Shown here: piece after piece, positions 16,976 to 26,764 of the stretch
How positions within the stretch are numbered: the stretch's first letter is position 1
Layout of the letters: each line of letters begins with the position of its first letter
Assembly: GCA_902363535.1 (NCBI GenBank)
Contig: CABJAE010000007.1
Span: forward strand, 1 to 64,000
From: Peptoniphilaceae bacterium
GTDB lineage: Bacteria > Bacillota > Clostridia > Tissierellales > Peptoniphilaceae
DNA: 64,000 nt
Direction: 5' to 3'
Made by a program: the position numbers and the translations under genes
Notes under the pieces: model-generated
Database searches by the model: none
The model's input: the letters and a program-made list of their open reading frames with translations, nothing else
What the model was told of the DNA's origin: nothing

Positions 16976-19900
16976 TCAGCACTCGGCGTTATAGTCGCCG
17001 ATTTCGTAAATTCTCAGATCGTCTTTCAAAGGATTGTTCTTTAAGGTTTCGGCGTAAACCTTGGCCTTGTCCAGATTGGTGAAGAGTTCCACGTCGCATT
17101 CGATGGCGTTTCGGCGAATTAAAAAGCCGTCGCGCTTGGAGTCGTTGCCCTTGGTGGGGGTGTTGAAGACGAGATCGATCTTGCCTTCTTGGATCAAGTC
17201 GATCATGGTGGGGGCTTCCTCGCCGATGCGGCGCACTTCTTCCGCGTCGATGCCGTGTTTGTTTAAGAAGGCCTTGGTGCCCTTGGTTGCGTAGAAAATG
17301 ACGCCGTCTTCCGCCAGGGACTTGGCGATGGGCAAAAATTCCTCTTTGTCCCGGTCGCGAATGGTGCAAAGGGCGCGGCGGCTCTTCGGCGCAATGTCCG
17401 TGCCCGCGGCTAAAAAGCCCTTGGCCATGGCTTCTTCTTCCGTGCGGCCCACACCTAAGACTTCGCCGGTGGAGCGCATTTCGGGCCCGAGGGAAGCTTC
17501 CACCCGGTGGAGTTTTTCCGTACTGAAGACGGGGATCTTCACGCAGGTCGTGGGGGAAACGGGGCCGATGCCCGTGCCGTAACCCATGGATTTTAAGCTG
17601 TCGCCCAGCATGACTTTCGTCGCGATTTCCGTAATGTTCATGCCCGTGACTTTCGAGAGATAGGGCACGGTGCGGGAGCTTCTCGGGTTGACTTCGATCA
17701 TGTAGAGAGTCTCGTCTTTAATAATGAATTGAATATTGATCATGCCCATAACGCCCAGCTCCAGTGCCACTTTCTTCGTGGCCTCTAAAATGGCATCGTC
17801 CATTTCTTTCGAGATGTGGCGACTGGGATAGATGCTGATGGAGTCGCCGCTGTGTACCCCGGCCCGCTCCAAGTGTTCCATAATCCCCGGCAGGAACACG
17901 TCGGTGCCGTCGGAAATGGCATCCACTTCACATTCCATGCCTTGAATGTATTGGTCGATCAGCACCGTGCGCTCGGGATCCATGGCGAAGGATTCTTCCA
18001 GATAGTAGCGCAGATCTTCATCGGCGGTGCAGATTTCCATGCCTTGGCCGCCGAGGACGTAGGAGGGGCGCACGAGAACGGGGTAGCCCAGGCTTTCCGC
18101 CTTTTCCATGCCTTCTTCCACGCCGTGAACGCCGACGCCTTTCGGGCGAATGAGGTTCAGCTCTTCCAACATGGCGTCGAATTTTTCCCGATCTTCCGCT
18201 CGGTCGATGGCCGTGGGATCCGTGCCTAAAATGGGAATGCCTTCTTCTTTAAAGACGCCGGCGAGCTTAATGGCGGTTTGGCCGCCAAACTGGAGGATGA
18301 CGCCTTCGGGTTTTTCTTTTTCGATAATGTTTAATGTATCTTCCGCCGTGAGGGGCTCGAAGTAAAGTTTGTCGGAAATGTCGAAGTCCGTGGAGACGGT
18401 CTCGGGATTGTTGTTAATGATAATGGTTTCGTAGCCTTCTCGGCGCAGGGTCTTGACGCAGTGCACGGAGGCGTAGTCGAATTCCACCCCTTGGCCGATG
18501 CGGATGGGGCCGCTGCCGATGACGATGATGCGGCGCTTGTCTTCGTGAACCGGGGATTCATCTTCCCCTTCGTAATTGGAGTAGAGGTAATTGGCCTCGG
18601 CATCTGCCAGGCCTCCTTGGGTGTCCACTTTTCTGTACTTGGCCTCGATGCCGAAGAGCTTTCTCAGCTCGCGAATGAATTTTTCGCTGACGTTTAAGCG
18701 ATTGGCGATGATTTCGTCGCTGAAGCCCAAGCGTTTCATTTCGCGGAGCTTGTCTTCCGTCAGATCTTCCTTCTTCATGACTTCCAATTCCGCTTCCACG
18801 CAGACGATGCGCTTAATGATCCTGAGGAAGTAAGCGTCCATGCCCGTTTCTCTGGAAAGGCGGTTAATGTCGTAGCCCGTGTTCAACAGAGCCGCCAGAT
18901 AGAAGAGGCGCTCGTCGTTGGGCCGCTTGACGTTTTCCTTTAATGTGGCGATGTCCATGGTTTTGAAGCGGGGATGAAGGAGGCTGAATGCGCCGATTTC
19001 CAAGGAGCGCAGGCCTTTTAGAAGGGCCACTTCAAAGGTGGGGCCGATGGCCATGACTTCGCCGGTGGCCATCATTTTCGTGCCGAGGTTTCGATCGGCG
19101 TTAAAGAATTTGTCGAAGGGCCACTTGGGAATCTTCATGACCACGTAGTCGATGGAAGGCTCGAAGGCCATGGAGCGGGTGCCGGTGATTTTGTTTTCGA
19201 TTTCGTCCAGGCCTAAGCCCAAGGCGATTTTTGCCGCCACGCGGGCGATGGGATAGCCCGTGGCTTTCGAGGCCAGGGCCGAGGAGCGGCTCACACGGGG
19301 ATTGATTTCGATGACAGCGTATTGCAAACTGTTGGGTTCCACGGCGAACTGCACATTGCAGCCCCCTTCGATGCCCACGCCTTCGATGATGCGAAAAGCC
19401 GCTTCCCGAAGCATGCCGTGTTCGATGTCCGTCAAGGTTTGTGTCGGCGCCACCACCATGGAGTCGCCGGTGTGCACGCCCACCGGGTCGATGTTTTCCA
19501 TATTGCAGACGCAGATGCAGCTGCCCTTGGAATCGCGAATCACTTCGTATTCGATTTCCTTCCAGCCGGTAATGCACTTTTCGATTAAGACCTGACCGAC
19601 GCGGGAAAGATGGATCCCGGCGTGGGCGATGGTCTTCAGTTCCGCTTCCGTATCGCAGATGCCGCCGCCGGTGCCGCCTAAGGTAAAGGCCGGGCGCACA
19701 ACCACGGGATAGCCGATGATTTTTGCATAGGCCACGGCGTCTTCCACGGTTTCCACGGTTTTCGATTCAATAATGGGCTCACCGATTTCTTCCATGAGTT
19801 GACGGAATTCTTCCCGGTCTTCGCCCTTTTTAATGGAGGGAATGGAGGTGCCGATAATTTCCACGCCGTATTTTTCCAAGACGCCGGAGTCGTAGAGCTC

Positions 19901-20200
19901 GATGGAAAGGTTCAGGCCCGTTTGCCCGCCCATGCCGGCGATGAGGGCGTCGGGGCGTTCGCGTTCGATGATTTTTTCGATGACTTCCGCCGTCAAGGGC
20001 TCGATGTAGACCTTGTCTGCCACTTCCCTGTCGGTCATAATCGTGGCCGGATTGGAATTGACGAGGACGACTTCCACCCCTTCTTCACGAAGGGATTCGC
20101 AGGCTTGGGTGCCGGAGTAGTCGAATTCCGCCGCCTGACCGATGACGATGGGGCCGCTGCCGATGACGAGTACTTTTTGAATATCTTTATTACGGGACAT
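16976..20200 (-). CDS. carB: Carbamoyl phosphate synthetase large subunit
   Basis: A full-length 1074-residue synthetase that makes carbamoyl phosphate from bicarbonate, ammonia and two ATP. Two homologous ATP-grasp halves are plain: [22 protein letters not shown] at the start and [22 protein letters not shown] near 555. A C-terminal MGS-like allosteric domain begins near 935 ([17 protein letters not shown]). AGGAGG stands before the ATG and it starts eight bases after carA. Its partner CarA has lost the glutaminase triad, so this subunit probably receives free ammonia. Confidence 0.97.
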   Translation of the reverse strand: MSRNKDIQKVLVIGSGPIVIGQAAEFDYSGTQACESLREEGVEVVLVNSNPATIMTDREVADKVYIEPLTAEVIEKIIERERPDALIAGMGGQTGLNLSIELYDSGVLEKYGVEIIGTSIPSIKKGEDREEFRQLMEEIGEPIIESKTVETVEDAVAYAKIIGYPVVVRPAFTLGGTGGGICDTEAELKTIAHAGIHLSRVGQVLIEKCITGWKEIEYEVIRDSKGSCICVCNMENIDPVGVHTGDSMVVAPTQTLTDIEHGMLREAAFRIIEGVGIEGGCNVQFAVEPNSLQYAVIEINPRVSRSSALASKATGYPIARVAAKIALGLGLDEIENKITGTRSMAFEPSIDYVVMKIPKWPFDKFFNADRNLGTKMMATGEVMAIGPTFEVALLKGLRSLEIGAFSLLHPRFKTMDIATLKENVKRPNDERLFYLAALLNTGYDINRLSRETGMDAYFLRIIKRIVCVEAELEVMKKEDLTEDKLREMKRLGFSDEIIANRLNVSEKFIRELRKLFGIEAKYRKVDTQGGLADAEANYLYSNYEGEDESPVHEDKRRIIVIGSGPIRIGQGVEFDYASVHCVKTLRREGYETIIINNNPETVSTDFDISDKLYFEPLTAEDTLNIIEKEKPEGVILQFGGQTAIKLAGVFKEEGIPILGTDPTAIDRAEDREKFDAMLEELNLIRPKGVGVHGVEEGMEKAESLGYPVLVRPSYVLGGQGMEICTADEDLRYYLEESFAMDPERTVLIDQYIQGMECEVDAISDGTDVFLPGIMEHLERAGVHSGDSISIYPSRHISKEMDDAILEATKKVALELGVMGMINIQFIIKDETLYMIEVNPRSSRTVPYLSKVTGMNITEIATKVMLGDSLKSMGYGTGIGPVSPTTCVKIPVFSTEKLHRVEASLGPEMRSTGEVLGVGRTEEEAMAKGFLAAGTDIAPKSRRALCTIRDRDKEEFLPIAKSLAEDGVIFYATKGTKAFLNKHGIDAEEVRRIGEEAPTMIDLIQEGKIDLVFNTPTKGNDSKRDGFLIRRNAIECDVELFTNLDKAKVYAETLKNNPLKDDLRIYEIGDYNAEC

Positions 20201-20208
20201 AATTCCTC

Positions 20209-21249
20209 CTAGGCTAATTCACTGATGACGGACAGTTGTGTGCTTAACAAATCCCGTGCGCCGGGCAGGCCGAAGGGATCGAAGAGCACGCCCACGGCGT
20301 TGTTTTCTTTATCGACAAAGCCTTCCACGGATCCGTCGGCGACATTTCTGTAATTGATGGCCACGGATTCCGGCAAGTGCTCGATGCCGTACTCTCTGTT
20401 TTGGCTCGTCATATACACCCGCTCCCCGTCGCCTTTTACGGCGATGGAGGCGCCGGCGTGAGGCGAGGCGAGTTTCACCAAATCGCCGCCTAAGGCCAAG
20501 CCCAAAAACTGAGCCCCGAGGCCCATGCCGTAAATGGGCAGTTTGCCGATCATTTGTCCGATGTCATGAACCAAATCCAAATAGTGGGCGGCGACGCCGG
20601 GGCCGGAGCTTAAGAACAAGAGATCCGGATTATCGTCTAAAATGGCTTCGTAATTGGTCATGGCGGGATAGACGATGAGGCGGTAGCCCGCGTCGTTTAA
20701 TTCTTCCAAAATCCCGTCTTTTACGCCGAAGTCCCAAAGGGCGACGGTGGGGCCTTCCCCTTCGATTTCCGTGACCTCGATGGTGCTCACTTCTTCGATG
20801 GTGTTGGGGTTTTGTCCGGCGAAGTATTCGTCCATTTCAGAGGGCGTCATGAGGCGATCGGTAATCACGCCTCGTTGCATCCCCGTTTCCTTTAAGTGGC
20901 GAATGAGCCCGCGGGTGTCTACATCTTCGATACCCACCACGTCGTAGTAGTTTAAGTAGTCTTTCAGATCCATTTCGCTGCGGAAATTCGTGGCGTTTTC
21001 CATGGCGCGGCGGCAAATAAAGGCGGAGATCGTCGGGCCGTCGGATTGATTGTCTTCGAAATTCATGCCGTAGCCGCCTACCAGGGGATAGGTGAAGAGC
21101 AGGATGCGGTCCAAATTGGCAGGATCGGTCATCACTTCTTCGTGGCCGATCATGGTGCTGTGCACCGTAAAGCGACCGCCTACTCTGCGCTGTTTGCCGC
21201 TGAACTGTTTGCCCGTAAAGACGGTGCCGTCTTCTAATTGAATGTACAT
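20209..21249 (-). CDS. carA: CarA-like small subunit with all glutaminase residues replaced
   Basis: A 346-residue protein aligned over its length with CarA: N-terminal domain [47 protein letters not shown], and a C-terminal class I amidotransferase fold with LFLSSGPG. The nucleophile motif GICLGHQ reads GMGLGAQ, so the catalytic Cys is Gly243 and the next His is Ala246. The C-terminal GHPEASPGP motif reads FDPFGLPGA, so the catalytic His is Asp324 and the Glu is Phe326. The frame is intact with conserved flanks, so this is not recent decay. It should still bind CarB but cannot hydrolyse glutamine by the known mechanism. It lies in pyrB-K-D-carA-carB. Confidence 0.92.
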   Translation of the reverse strand: MYIQLEDGTVFTGKQFSGKQRRVGGRFTVHSTMIGHEEVMTDPANLDRILLFTYPLVGGYGMNFEDNQSDGPTISAFICRRAMENATNFRSEMDLKDYLNYYDVVGIEDVDTRGLIRHLKETGMQRGVITDRLMTPSEMDEYFAGQNPNTIEEVSTIEVTEIEGEGPTVALWDFGVKDGILEELNDAGYRLIVYPAMTNYEAILDDNPDLLFLSSGPGVAAHYLDLVHDIGQMIGKLPIYGMGLGAQFLGLALGGDLVKLASPHAGASIAVKGDGERVYMTSQNREYGIEHLPESVAINYRNVADGSVEGFVDKENNAVGVLFDPFGLPGARDLLSTQLSVISELA

Positions 21250-21259
21250 AGTCGCTCCT

Positions 21260-22156
21260 TTAAATAATCCCGCGAATCTCGTCCAGGGATCCGATGTTTT
21301 CTTCTTCCATATATGTTTCCAAATCGGCGATAAGTTTCGGCACGATGTGGGGATCCACTAAATTCATGGTGCCGATTTCCACGGCCTGTGCCCCCACCAT
21401 CATCATGGCGATGACATCTTCCGCCGAGCGAATGCCGCCCATGCCGACGACGGGAATCTTCACCGCCCGAGCCGCGTCCCGCACCATTCTGAGGGCGATG
21501 GGGAAAATCCCCGGGCCCGACAGGCCGGCGTAGACATTGTCGAAAACGGCGCGGCGATTTTTCACATCCACGGCCATGGCTTGAAAAGTATTGACCAAGC
21601 TGATGCCGTCGGCTCCCGCCGCTTCACAAGCTTTCGCAAGCTCAGCCGGATTGTCGCCGTTGGGGGAAAGCTTCACCAGGATTTTGTGACGGCTCACTTC
21701 CTTTACCTTGGCCGTAATGGCCGCCGCATCCTGACAGTGCAGGCCGAAGGCCATGCCGCCCGAAGCCACATTGGGACAGGAAATATTCAGCTCGATCATG
21801 TCGATGTCCGCCTCGTTTAACATTTCCGCGGCGATTAAGTAATCTTCCACGCTGTGGCCGCCGAGATTGGCCAGGATCAGCGTGTCCATCTTCCGCATCT
21901 CCGGCAAAATTTCCTCGATGAAATGCTTCACGCCGGGATTCTCCAGGCCGATGGAATTCATGATTCCCGAAGGCGTTTCGTGCACTCTGATTCCCGTATT
22001 GCCCGGTCGGGGGTTCAATGTGAGGCCCTTCGATGAAATGCCGCCGATGATGTCCGGATCGTAATAGGGGGCGTATTCCTCGCCGAAGCCGTAGGTGCCC
22101 GAGGCGCCGATGAGGGGATTTTTCATGGTGCATCCCAAAAGTTCCGTCTTAAGCAT
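21260..22156 (-). CDS. pyrD: Dihydroorotate dehydrogenase B, catalytic subunit
   Basis: About 298 residues, an FMN TIM barrel of class 1B, oxidising dihydroorotate to orotate with NAD through PyrK. Visible motifs are GASGTYGFGEEY, NPRPGNTGIRVHETPSGIMNSIGLENPG, LNISCPNVASGGMAFG and GMGGIRSAEDV. I chose the ATG at 22156 because GGAGGG is just upstream; a longer frame to 22216 reads back into pyrK. It overlaps pyrK by eight bases, consistent with the heterotetrameric PyrDK enzyme. Confidence 0.95.
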   Translation of the reverse strand: MLKTELLGCTMKNPLIGASGTYGFGEEYAPYYDPDIIGGISSKGLTLNPRPGNTGIRVHETPSGIMNSIGLENPGVKHFIEEILPEMRKMDTLILANLGGHSVEDYLIAAEMLNEADIDMIELNISCPNVASGGMAFGLHCQDAAAITAKVKEVSRHKILVKLSPNGDNPAELAKACEAAGADGISLVNTFQAMAVDVKNRRAVFDNVYAGLSGPGIFPIALRMVRDAARAVKIPVVGMGGIRSAEDVIAMMMVGAQAVEIGTMNLVDPHIVPKLIADLETYMEEENIGSLDEIRGII

Positions 22157-22826
22157 AGATTGCCCTCCCTTCGAAGACCGGGCCGTCTTTGCAGACCCGC
22201 ACCCGCTTGCCCTCACTTTCGCAGGTGCAGGCCAAACAGGCGCCGAAACCGCAGCCCATGTGTTTTTCCATGGAGACGTAGATTTTGTTCTTCGCCCGCT
22301 TCACCGCTTCTCGCATCATGGGATCCGGCCCGCAGGTGTAAATCACTTCATCTGCAATGGCAAGTTCGTCGAAAATATTGGCGCCGATATAAAATTTTAC
22401 CCGATCGCCATAGGGGGAGTAAATGGCCTGAAGGGCTTCATTTTCTTCCCGAAGGCCGATGGCCACGGAAAGCTTCCCTTCTTTGTCCCCTTCCAGCAAG
22501 TGGAGGGAGGGGGCGATGCCCGTGCCGCCGCCGATATAGAGAGTCTTTTCTTTTATTTCGGGAAAGCCTCGGCCGAAGGGCCCTTCCACCACGATCTCCT
22601 CGCCGGGCAAGAGCCGCGCCAAATCCTCAGTGCCGCCGCCGACTTTTTTTATAAGGAAGGAAAGGGCGCCGTCTTTTAAGGAAAAGATCGAAATGGGCCG
22701 GCCCAAAAGCTTCGCCCGGTCCCGGGGCTTCACCATGAAAAATTGCCCCGGCGACGCCTCGCCCGCATAGGCCAAGGTGAGGACGAAGAGCTCCTCGCCC
22801 AGCGCCTTGTTACTGATCACCTTCAT
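22149..22826 (-). CDS. pyrK: Dihydroorotate dehydrogenase electron-transfer subunit
   Basis: A 225-residue ferredoxin-reductase-like protein. It has an FAD-binding domain (GRPISIFSL), an NAD domain (LYIGGGTGIAPSLHLLE) and a C-terminal [2Fe-2S] motif around CGFGACLACTC. It passes electrons from PyrD's FMN to NAD. It overlaps pyrB by 17 bases and pyrD by eight, so the three are tightly coupled. Confidence 0.95.
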   Translation of the reverse strand: MKVISNKALGEELFVLTLAYAGEASPGQFFMVKPRDRAKLLGRPISIFSLKDGALSFLIKKVGGGTEDLARLLPGEEIVVEGPFGRGFPEIKEKTLYIGGGTGIAPSLHLLEGDKEGKLSVAIGLREENEALQAIYSPYGDRVKFYIGANIFDELAIADEVIYTCGPDPMMREAVKRAKNKIYVSMEKHMGCGFGACLACTCESEGKRVRVCKDGPVFEGRAIYA

Positions 22827-23730
22827 TTTTTGCCTCCAGTAAAGTCAGAATCAGAGCCATGCGCATGTACATGCCGTTTTGCGCCTGTTCGAAGTAAAGG
22901 GCCCGGGGGTCGCTGTCGATTTCCGCGTCGATTTCGTCGACCCGCGGCAGGGGATGGAGCACGATTAGATCATCACTTCCCGCATTCAGCACCTCGGCAT
23001 TGAGCAAGTAGGAACCTTCGTAGCGCTTGGCCTCGTCTTCGCTGATGAAGCGCTCCTTTTGCACCCGCGTCATGTACAGCACGTCCAAATCGCCGATGAC
23101 CGCCTTTAAATTGTCCACTTCCTCGTAGGGGCAGCGGGCCGTGTCCAAATACTCTTCCGGCATGTTCAACCCTTCCGGAGAAATAAAGACGAATTCATTG
23201 TCGTAGTGGTTTAAAAACTGAAACAGGGAGTGGACGGCGCGGCCGTAGCGCAAGTCGCCGCAAAAACCGATCTTTAAACCGGACCAAGCCTTTTTGTGCT
23301 TGCGAATGGTGAAAATATCCGCCAAGGTTTGTGTCGGGTGGGCGTGGTCCCCGTCGCCGGCATTGATGAGAGGCATGTTTTTCAGCACGTCCACGGCCTT
23401 GTGTTGAGTGTAGGCGTGGGGATGGCGCATGGCACAAATGTCCGCGTACTGATCCACGATGTGCAGGGTGTCGCGCACCGTTTCTCCCTTGGCCATGCTG
23501 GAGACTTTGACGTCGCCTAAGTGAAGCACTTGGCCGCCGAGGCGGTACATGGCCGCGTCGAAAGACATGCGGGTTCTCGTGGAGGGCTCAAAAAAAAGAC
23601 TGGCCAGGATCTTTCCGTCACACGCGTGGGCGTATTTTGCGGGATCCGATGCAATTGCTTGCGCCAGTCTAAATAAATCGTCGTACTCTCTTTCTGTCAT
23701 ATCGTCCGGTTCTATGAAGTGTTTCAGCAT
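22810..23730 (-). CDS. pyrB: Aspartate carbamoyltransferase catalytic subunit
   Basis: A 306-residue enzyme joining carbamoyl phosphate and aspartate. The carbamoyl-phosphate loop STRTRMSFD and the HPTQTLADI aspartate-binding motif are intact. The ATG at 23730 is used because GGAGG precedes it; the longer reading to 23835 runs through the leader terminator. No pyrI regulatory chain follows. First gene of the operon, behind an attenuator. pyrC, pyrE, pyrF and pyrR are not in the window. Confidence 0.95.
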   Translation of the reverse strand: MLKHFIEPDDMTEREYDDLFRLAQAIASDPAKYAHACDGKILASLFFEPSTRTRMSFDAAMYRLGGQVLHLGDVKVSSMAKGETVRDTLHIVDQYADICAMRHPHAYTQHKAVDVLKNMPLINAGDGDHAHPTQTLADIFTIRKHKKAWSGLKIGFCGDLRYGRAVHSLFQFLNHYDNEFVFISPEGLNMPEEYLDTARCPYEEVDNLKAVIGDLDVLYMTRVQKERFISEDEAKRYEGSYLLNAEVLNAGSDDLIVLHPLPRVDEIDAEIDSDPRALYFEQAQNGMYMRMALILTLLEAKNEGDQ

Positions 23731-23742
23731 ATGGCCTCCTAT

Positions 23743-23862
23743 AAAAAAAGCTTTTACAAAGGTAAAAGGCACAAAGAGAGACCCGTCCCTCGGGACAGGT
23801 GTATTCTGTTTTGCGACCTTTTTAGTGTCTCGCACTAAATTAAAGTATCTTCGCTACCAAAT
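23743..23862 (-). promoter_or_regulatory. Probable PyrR-type attenuator leader of the pyr operon
   Basis: Minus strand. A hairpin with loop context TGTCCCGAGGGACG (23799-23782 region) resembles the PyrR-binding anti-antiterminator (consensus ARUCCNGNGAGGYU). A terminator stem CTTTTAC/GTAAAAG (23768-23751) ends in seven T just ahead of the pyrB ribosome site. An upstream AAAAAGG can pair with CCTTTT of the terminator as the antiterminator. UMP-dependent termination is the likely mode. Confidence 0.75.
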
Positions 23863-23891
23863 AGTCTACGCCCCCCGAGGCCGTTCGTCAA
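23863..23891 (-). promoter_or_regulatory. Promoter of the pyr operon
   Basis: Minus strand: -35 TTGACG (23891-23886), 17-base GC-rich spacer, -10 TAGACT (23868-23863). Confidence 0.78.
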
Positions 23892-23911
23892 GAAAAAATA
23901 ACGGAAGAAAT

Positions 23912-23946
23912 AAAAAAGCCCGAAGGACGCGTAATGTCCTTCGAGC
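23912..23946 (-). terminator. Terminator after the anchored hypothetical gene
   Basis: An 11-base stem joins 23918-23928 and 23936-23946. On the minus strand six T follow. Confidence 0.9.
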
Positions 23947-23952
23947 ATTGTT

Positions 23953-24612
23953 TCAACCTTCCTCTTTTCCACCCGGCCACGGCGGTGCTTCGAGCTCGGC
24001 TTTCAGTTCTTTTTTCGACTTTTCTAAATCGTAAGGCACGGCGGCCTTCTTATTCTTCTTTCCCGGAAGCTGCCAACTGTAATCCATTTTGTCGGTCGTG
24101 TTTCCGTAGGCCCCGTCGATTAACCAAGAGGCCCCCGTGTCGCCGGCCATGGCCGCCAAAACCTTGGGCACGCCTTCTTCGATGACGAGATGGACTTTGT
24201 AGGAGTTGCACACAGAGGAGTGTTCCTTGCCGTCGTAGAAGTAAAAATCCACGAACATGGTAACGTCGTAGGTACCGTCGCCGTTATCGATAAATTTTTC
24301 GTCCTCGAAGATCGCCTTTTCAAGGACGTATTTTCGCCCCACTACCTCACAACGATACGCATTCATGGCTCGTTTGTCTTTGATGAACTGTTGAAGCTTC
24401 TTCGAGTCCTTGCTCAGATTTGTCGTGCTCAATCCCGTATCCTCAGCGAAATCACAAAAGTCGTTTAAAACAAAATTCCGCGCCGTCTTCAAGCAGGGCT
24501 CCTTCCACTGGCTTTTCTCGCTTTTCGCAAAGGACATGTAGGGCACGATGCAAAAAGCCGTCACAAGGGCCACGAGGGCCAATCCGCCGCCGATTAAAAG
24601 TAACTTCTTCAT
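23953..24612 (-). CDS. Membrane-anchored or secreted protein, function unknown
   Basis: A 219-residue protein not recognised by family. It opens MKKLLLIGGGLALVALVTAFCIVPYMSFA, an N-terminal helix that could be a signal peptide or membrane anchor, so the rest should lie outside the cytoplasm. The middle (NGDGTYDVTMFVDFYFYDGKEH; YKVHLVIEEGVPKVLAA) has the alternating pattern of a small beta-rich cone or NTF2-like fold; this is a guess. The C-terminal 40 residues are basic and acidic with a Pro-rich tail. I chose the ATG at 24612 because AAGGAGG lies six bases before it. Monocistronic with a strong terminator. Confidence 0.65.
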   Translation of the reverse strand: MKKLLLIGGGLALVALVTAFCIVPYMSFAKSEKSQWKEPCLKTARNFVLNDFCDFAEDTGLSTTNLSKDSKKLQQFIKDKRAMNAYRCEVVGRKYVLEKAIFEDEKFIDNGDGTYDVTMFVDFYFYDGKEHSSVCNSYKVHLVIEEGVPKVLAAMAGDTGASWLIDGAYGNTTDKMDYSWQLPGKKNKKAAVPYDLEKSKKELKAELEAPPWPGGKEEG

Positions 24613-24870
24613 CTTCATCCTCCTTCTATGCTTTTTTCTATGTACGGTGCCGACGTCTGCTTTATAAAGGCATTCGACGCTTTTTTGGCTACCGCTATCT
24701 GATTTTAATATACGCCTTGTCTCCTCTCCCGCGGTTACAAAAAGATGAGTAAAAATTGATGTTTTGTCAAAGAAAAAGAGCCGAAATTTTAAAAACGAAA
24801 ATAAAGGGAAATATGTTAAAAATAGGCTACTCGCCACAGGATGAGCAACAATTTTATACAGTGAAGGAGA

Positions 24871-25911
24871 ATGGATTTTACTATGAAAAAGAGAGACATT
24901 TTATTTTGCCTATTTCTTCTGATCTATGCCATTTTTGGATGTAGCTATGCTTTTTTCTCGGAGTACAAATTAAATAGAATGCTCACAACAACATTCGGAT
25001 TTGCCCATTTATATTCTTTTTTTACCATGATATGCCTTGTAATGCTCCTTTTTTCATTATTAGCAGTGGCAATTACCTTGTTAAAGAATGGATTTAAATT
25101 GAAATTTGATACGCCAAATTCAATTTTAATTTCATCAATGGTTTTTTCAATGCTTTTTATTTTCGGAGGAACCGGCACAGATAAACTAGTCGAGACAAGC
25201 CGTGATGGTCAGACAATTAGACTCGTTGAATGGAATGTAGCTGACAATATAAACGAGGCAAACATCCGAGATATTTTCGGCGAATTTGACGCTGATATAG
25301 CTGTGTTCCCGGAACTTGGAGGATATGAAAAAGGGGATCATTCGAATAGCAGGCTCATTAATTTGTTCAAAAAAGCCGGTATTGATTTCGAAAAGTATGA
25401 AGTCTATGTTTCGGAACCGACGGAGGGCAGTATAGCTCCCGTTACAATCGTGATAAAGAGGGCATTCGGTCGCTACAATTTTTACAAGAAAACACCTATG
25501 ACGAGATTTGGAACAGTCTATTTATCTCCAACTACAAAGGGCAAACCGTCCATTATAGGATTGCACACGGCACCTCCGCTTCCGGGGTTAATGGGCATTT
25601 GGAAAAATGATTTAGATTTAATTTCAGACCTTTCTAAGCATAATAAAGATTCGATTATAATTGGAGATTTCAATGCCACAATGAAGCATGGTCGTCTTAA
25701 TACTATAAAAACACATGTAGATGCTTTGGAGCATGCATCGAAATTTAATTCGGGAACATGGAACATAGATATTCCATCGCCTTTTAGGACAAGAATAGAT
25801 CATATTTTAATACCAAATAATAAGTATGGTGTGAAAAGCATTGAGCTTAAAGCCCATAGCAACTCAGACCATTTGTGTGTGTTTACAGAAATACAGGAGT
25901 TAACCAATTAA
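24871..25911 (+). CDS. Membrane-anchored endonuclease/exonuclease/phosphatase-family protein
   Basis: Up to 346 residues: three N-terminal membrane helices (about 8-95), then an extracytoplasmic EEP domain. EEP landmarks are VEWNVADNINEAN near 118, PELGG, GDFNAT, RIDHIL and NSDHLCVF at the end, the last supplying the catalytic Asp-His pair. Members of this topology cleave phosphodiesters of nucleic acids or lipids outside the cell; the substrate is unknown. The start is unclear: AAGGAG is one base from the ATG at 24871 and 13 from the ATG at 24883. The gene is much richer in A and T than its neighbours, which suggests recent transfer. Confidence 0.75.
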   Translation: MDFTMKKRDILFCLFLLIYAIFGCSYAFFSEYKLNRMLTTTFGFAHLYSFFTMICLVMLLFSLLAVAITLLKNGFKLKFDTPNSILISSMVFSMLFIFGGTGTDKLVETSRDGQTIRLVEWNVADNINEANIRDIFGEFDADIAVFPELGGYEKGDHSNSRLINLFKKAGIDFEKYEVYVSEPTEGSIAPVTIVIKRAFGRYNFYKKTPMTRFGTVYLSPTTKGKPSIIGLHTAPPLPGLMGIWKNDLDLISDLSKHNKDSIIIGDFNATMKHGRLNTIKTHVDALEHASKFNSGTWNIDIPSPFRTRIDHILIPNNKYGVKSIELKAHSNSDHLCVFTEIQELTN

Positions 25912-25992
25912 AATTTACGTTATGAAGCAAGCGACTTAGAATGATATCTTCGTCGCTTTTTTATTGTTCAAATTGCAATCGAAGTGCAACGG

Positions 25993-26018
25993 AACCCCCG
26001 GTCTAACCGGGGGTTTTC
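25993..26018 (+). terminator. Terminator after the EEP gene
   Basis: AACCCCCGG (25993-26001) pairs with CCGGGGGTT (26007-26015), followed by a short T-run. The arms are symmetric, but no oppositely directed gene ends here. Confidence 0.8.
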
Positions 26019-26043
26019 TAATGCGAAAAAGCGCAGAAAAGGA

Positions 26044-26072
26044 TTGACGAAAAACGAAAACCGTTGTACATT
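26044..26072 (+). promoter_or_regulatory. Promoter of the TetR/ABC/ECF operon
   Basis: -35 TTGACG (26044-26049), 17-base spacer, -10 TACATT (26067-26072), directly followed by a long palindrome. Confidence 0.78.
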
Positions 26073-26075
26073 ATT

Positions 26076-26099
26076 ATTACCGACGGAACCGTCGGTAAT
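26076..26099. promoter_or_regulatory. Perfect palindromic operator, likely for the TetR regulator
   Basis: Arms ATTACCGACGG (26076-26086) and CCGTCGGTAAT (26089-26099) flank AA. The site covers the probable transcription start, where a bound TetR-family dimer would block transcription of its own gene. Confidence 0.85.
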
Positions 26100-26119
26100 G
26101 GAAAAAGGAAGGAGAGGTT

Positions 26120-26704
26120 ATGGCTAAAAAGCGTTTACGTCCGGAGGCGCGAAAGAAAGAAATTTTAGCTGCGGCGGCAAAACTCATAACGGAGAAAGGC
26201 TACAGCCACGTCACCATGGAAGATGTTGTAGAGGCGACGGGGCTTTCCAAGGGCGGCCTGTACCATTACTACAAAAGCGTCGACGACATTCTCTACGATT
26301 TAATGGTGGAGGGCATGCGCTACCGGAACGACATTATCAAGGATGCCACGGCAAGCTATGACGGCCCGATCGATCCGGAATTTGTGGCGGAGAGCATCGT
26401 AGAGAAAATGCTTGATGACAACCCCTATATGCCGGTGTACGTGCAGTTTTTACTCGCCAAACGTCGCAATGAAAAATTGGAAAAGCTGTTTTTAAAATTA
26501 AAGGAGCAAACCCTGGAAGAATTAAACGCATTTTTATTTTCCAAAGAGGGCGTGCAGATGAATGAGGACATGCTGGATTTGCTCACGGATTTCATCAACA
26601 CGATGATCCTCGGCAGCGAACTTTTAGATGCACGGGAAAATTTTAAAAAGCATCGCCAACTTCTTCTCGCCGCCACCCAAAACATACTTAAATCGACAGT
26701 CTAA
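26120..26704 (+). CDS. TetR-family transcriptional regulator
   Basis: A 194-residue protein. The N-terminal helix-turn-helix is typical of TetR (RKKEILAAAAKLITEKGYSHVTMEDVVEATGLSKGGLYHYYKS, about 12-55); the C-terminal helical domain (60-190) would bind a ligand. A perfect 11+11 palindrome overlies its promoter, so autorepression is likely. It leads a cluster of two ABC half-transporters and an ECF module, which it probably controls together with a Fur-like box. Ligand unknown. Confidence 0.9.
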   Translation: MAKKRLRPEARKKEILAAAAKLITEKGYSHVTMEDVVEATGLSKGGLYHYYKSVDDILYDLMVEGMRYRNDIIKDATASYDGPIDPEFVAESIVEKMLDDNPYMPVYVQFLLAKRRNEKLEKLFLKLKEQTLEELNAFLFSKEGVQMNEDMLDLLTDFINTMILGSELLDARENFKKHRQLLLAATQNILKSTV

Positions 26705-26730
26705 GTCGGTTTAAGTTTTTTTACAAGATT

Positions 26731-26751
26731 TCGTGATAACTATTATCACGA
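26731..26751. promoter_or_regulatory. Fur-like box upstream of the ABC/ECF genes
   Basis: The palindrome TCGTGATAA-CTA-TTATCACGA contains TGATAACTATTATCA, matching the 7-1-7 Fur-family consensus TGATAATNATTATCA at all but one defined position. It lies a few bases before the AGGAAGGAGG site of the first ABC gene. Iron (or another metal) repression is the natural reading. A role as an mRNA hairpin at the ribosome site is the alternative. Confidence 0.65.
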
Positions 26752-26764
26752 GGAAGGAGGTCTT

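Noticed and set aside
24613..24870. Promoters in the divergent gap between the anchored hypothetical gene and the EEP gene
   Set aside because: The gap is AT-rich with many weak matches on both strands; none has a convincing -35/-10 pair at proper spacing.
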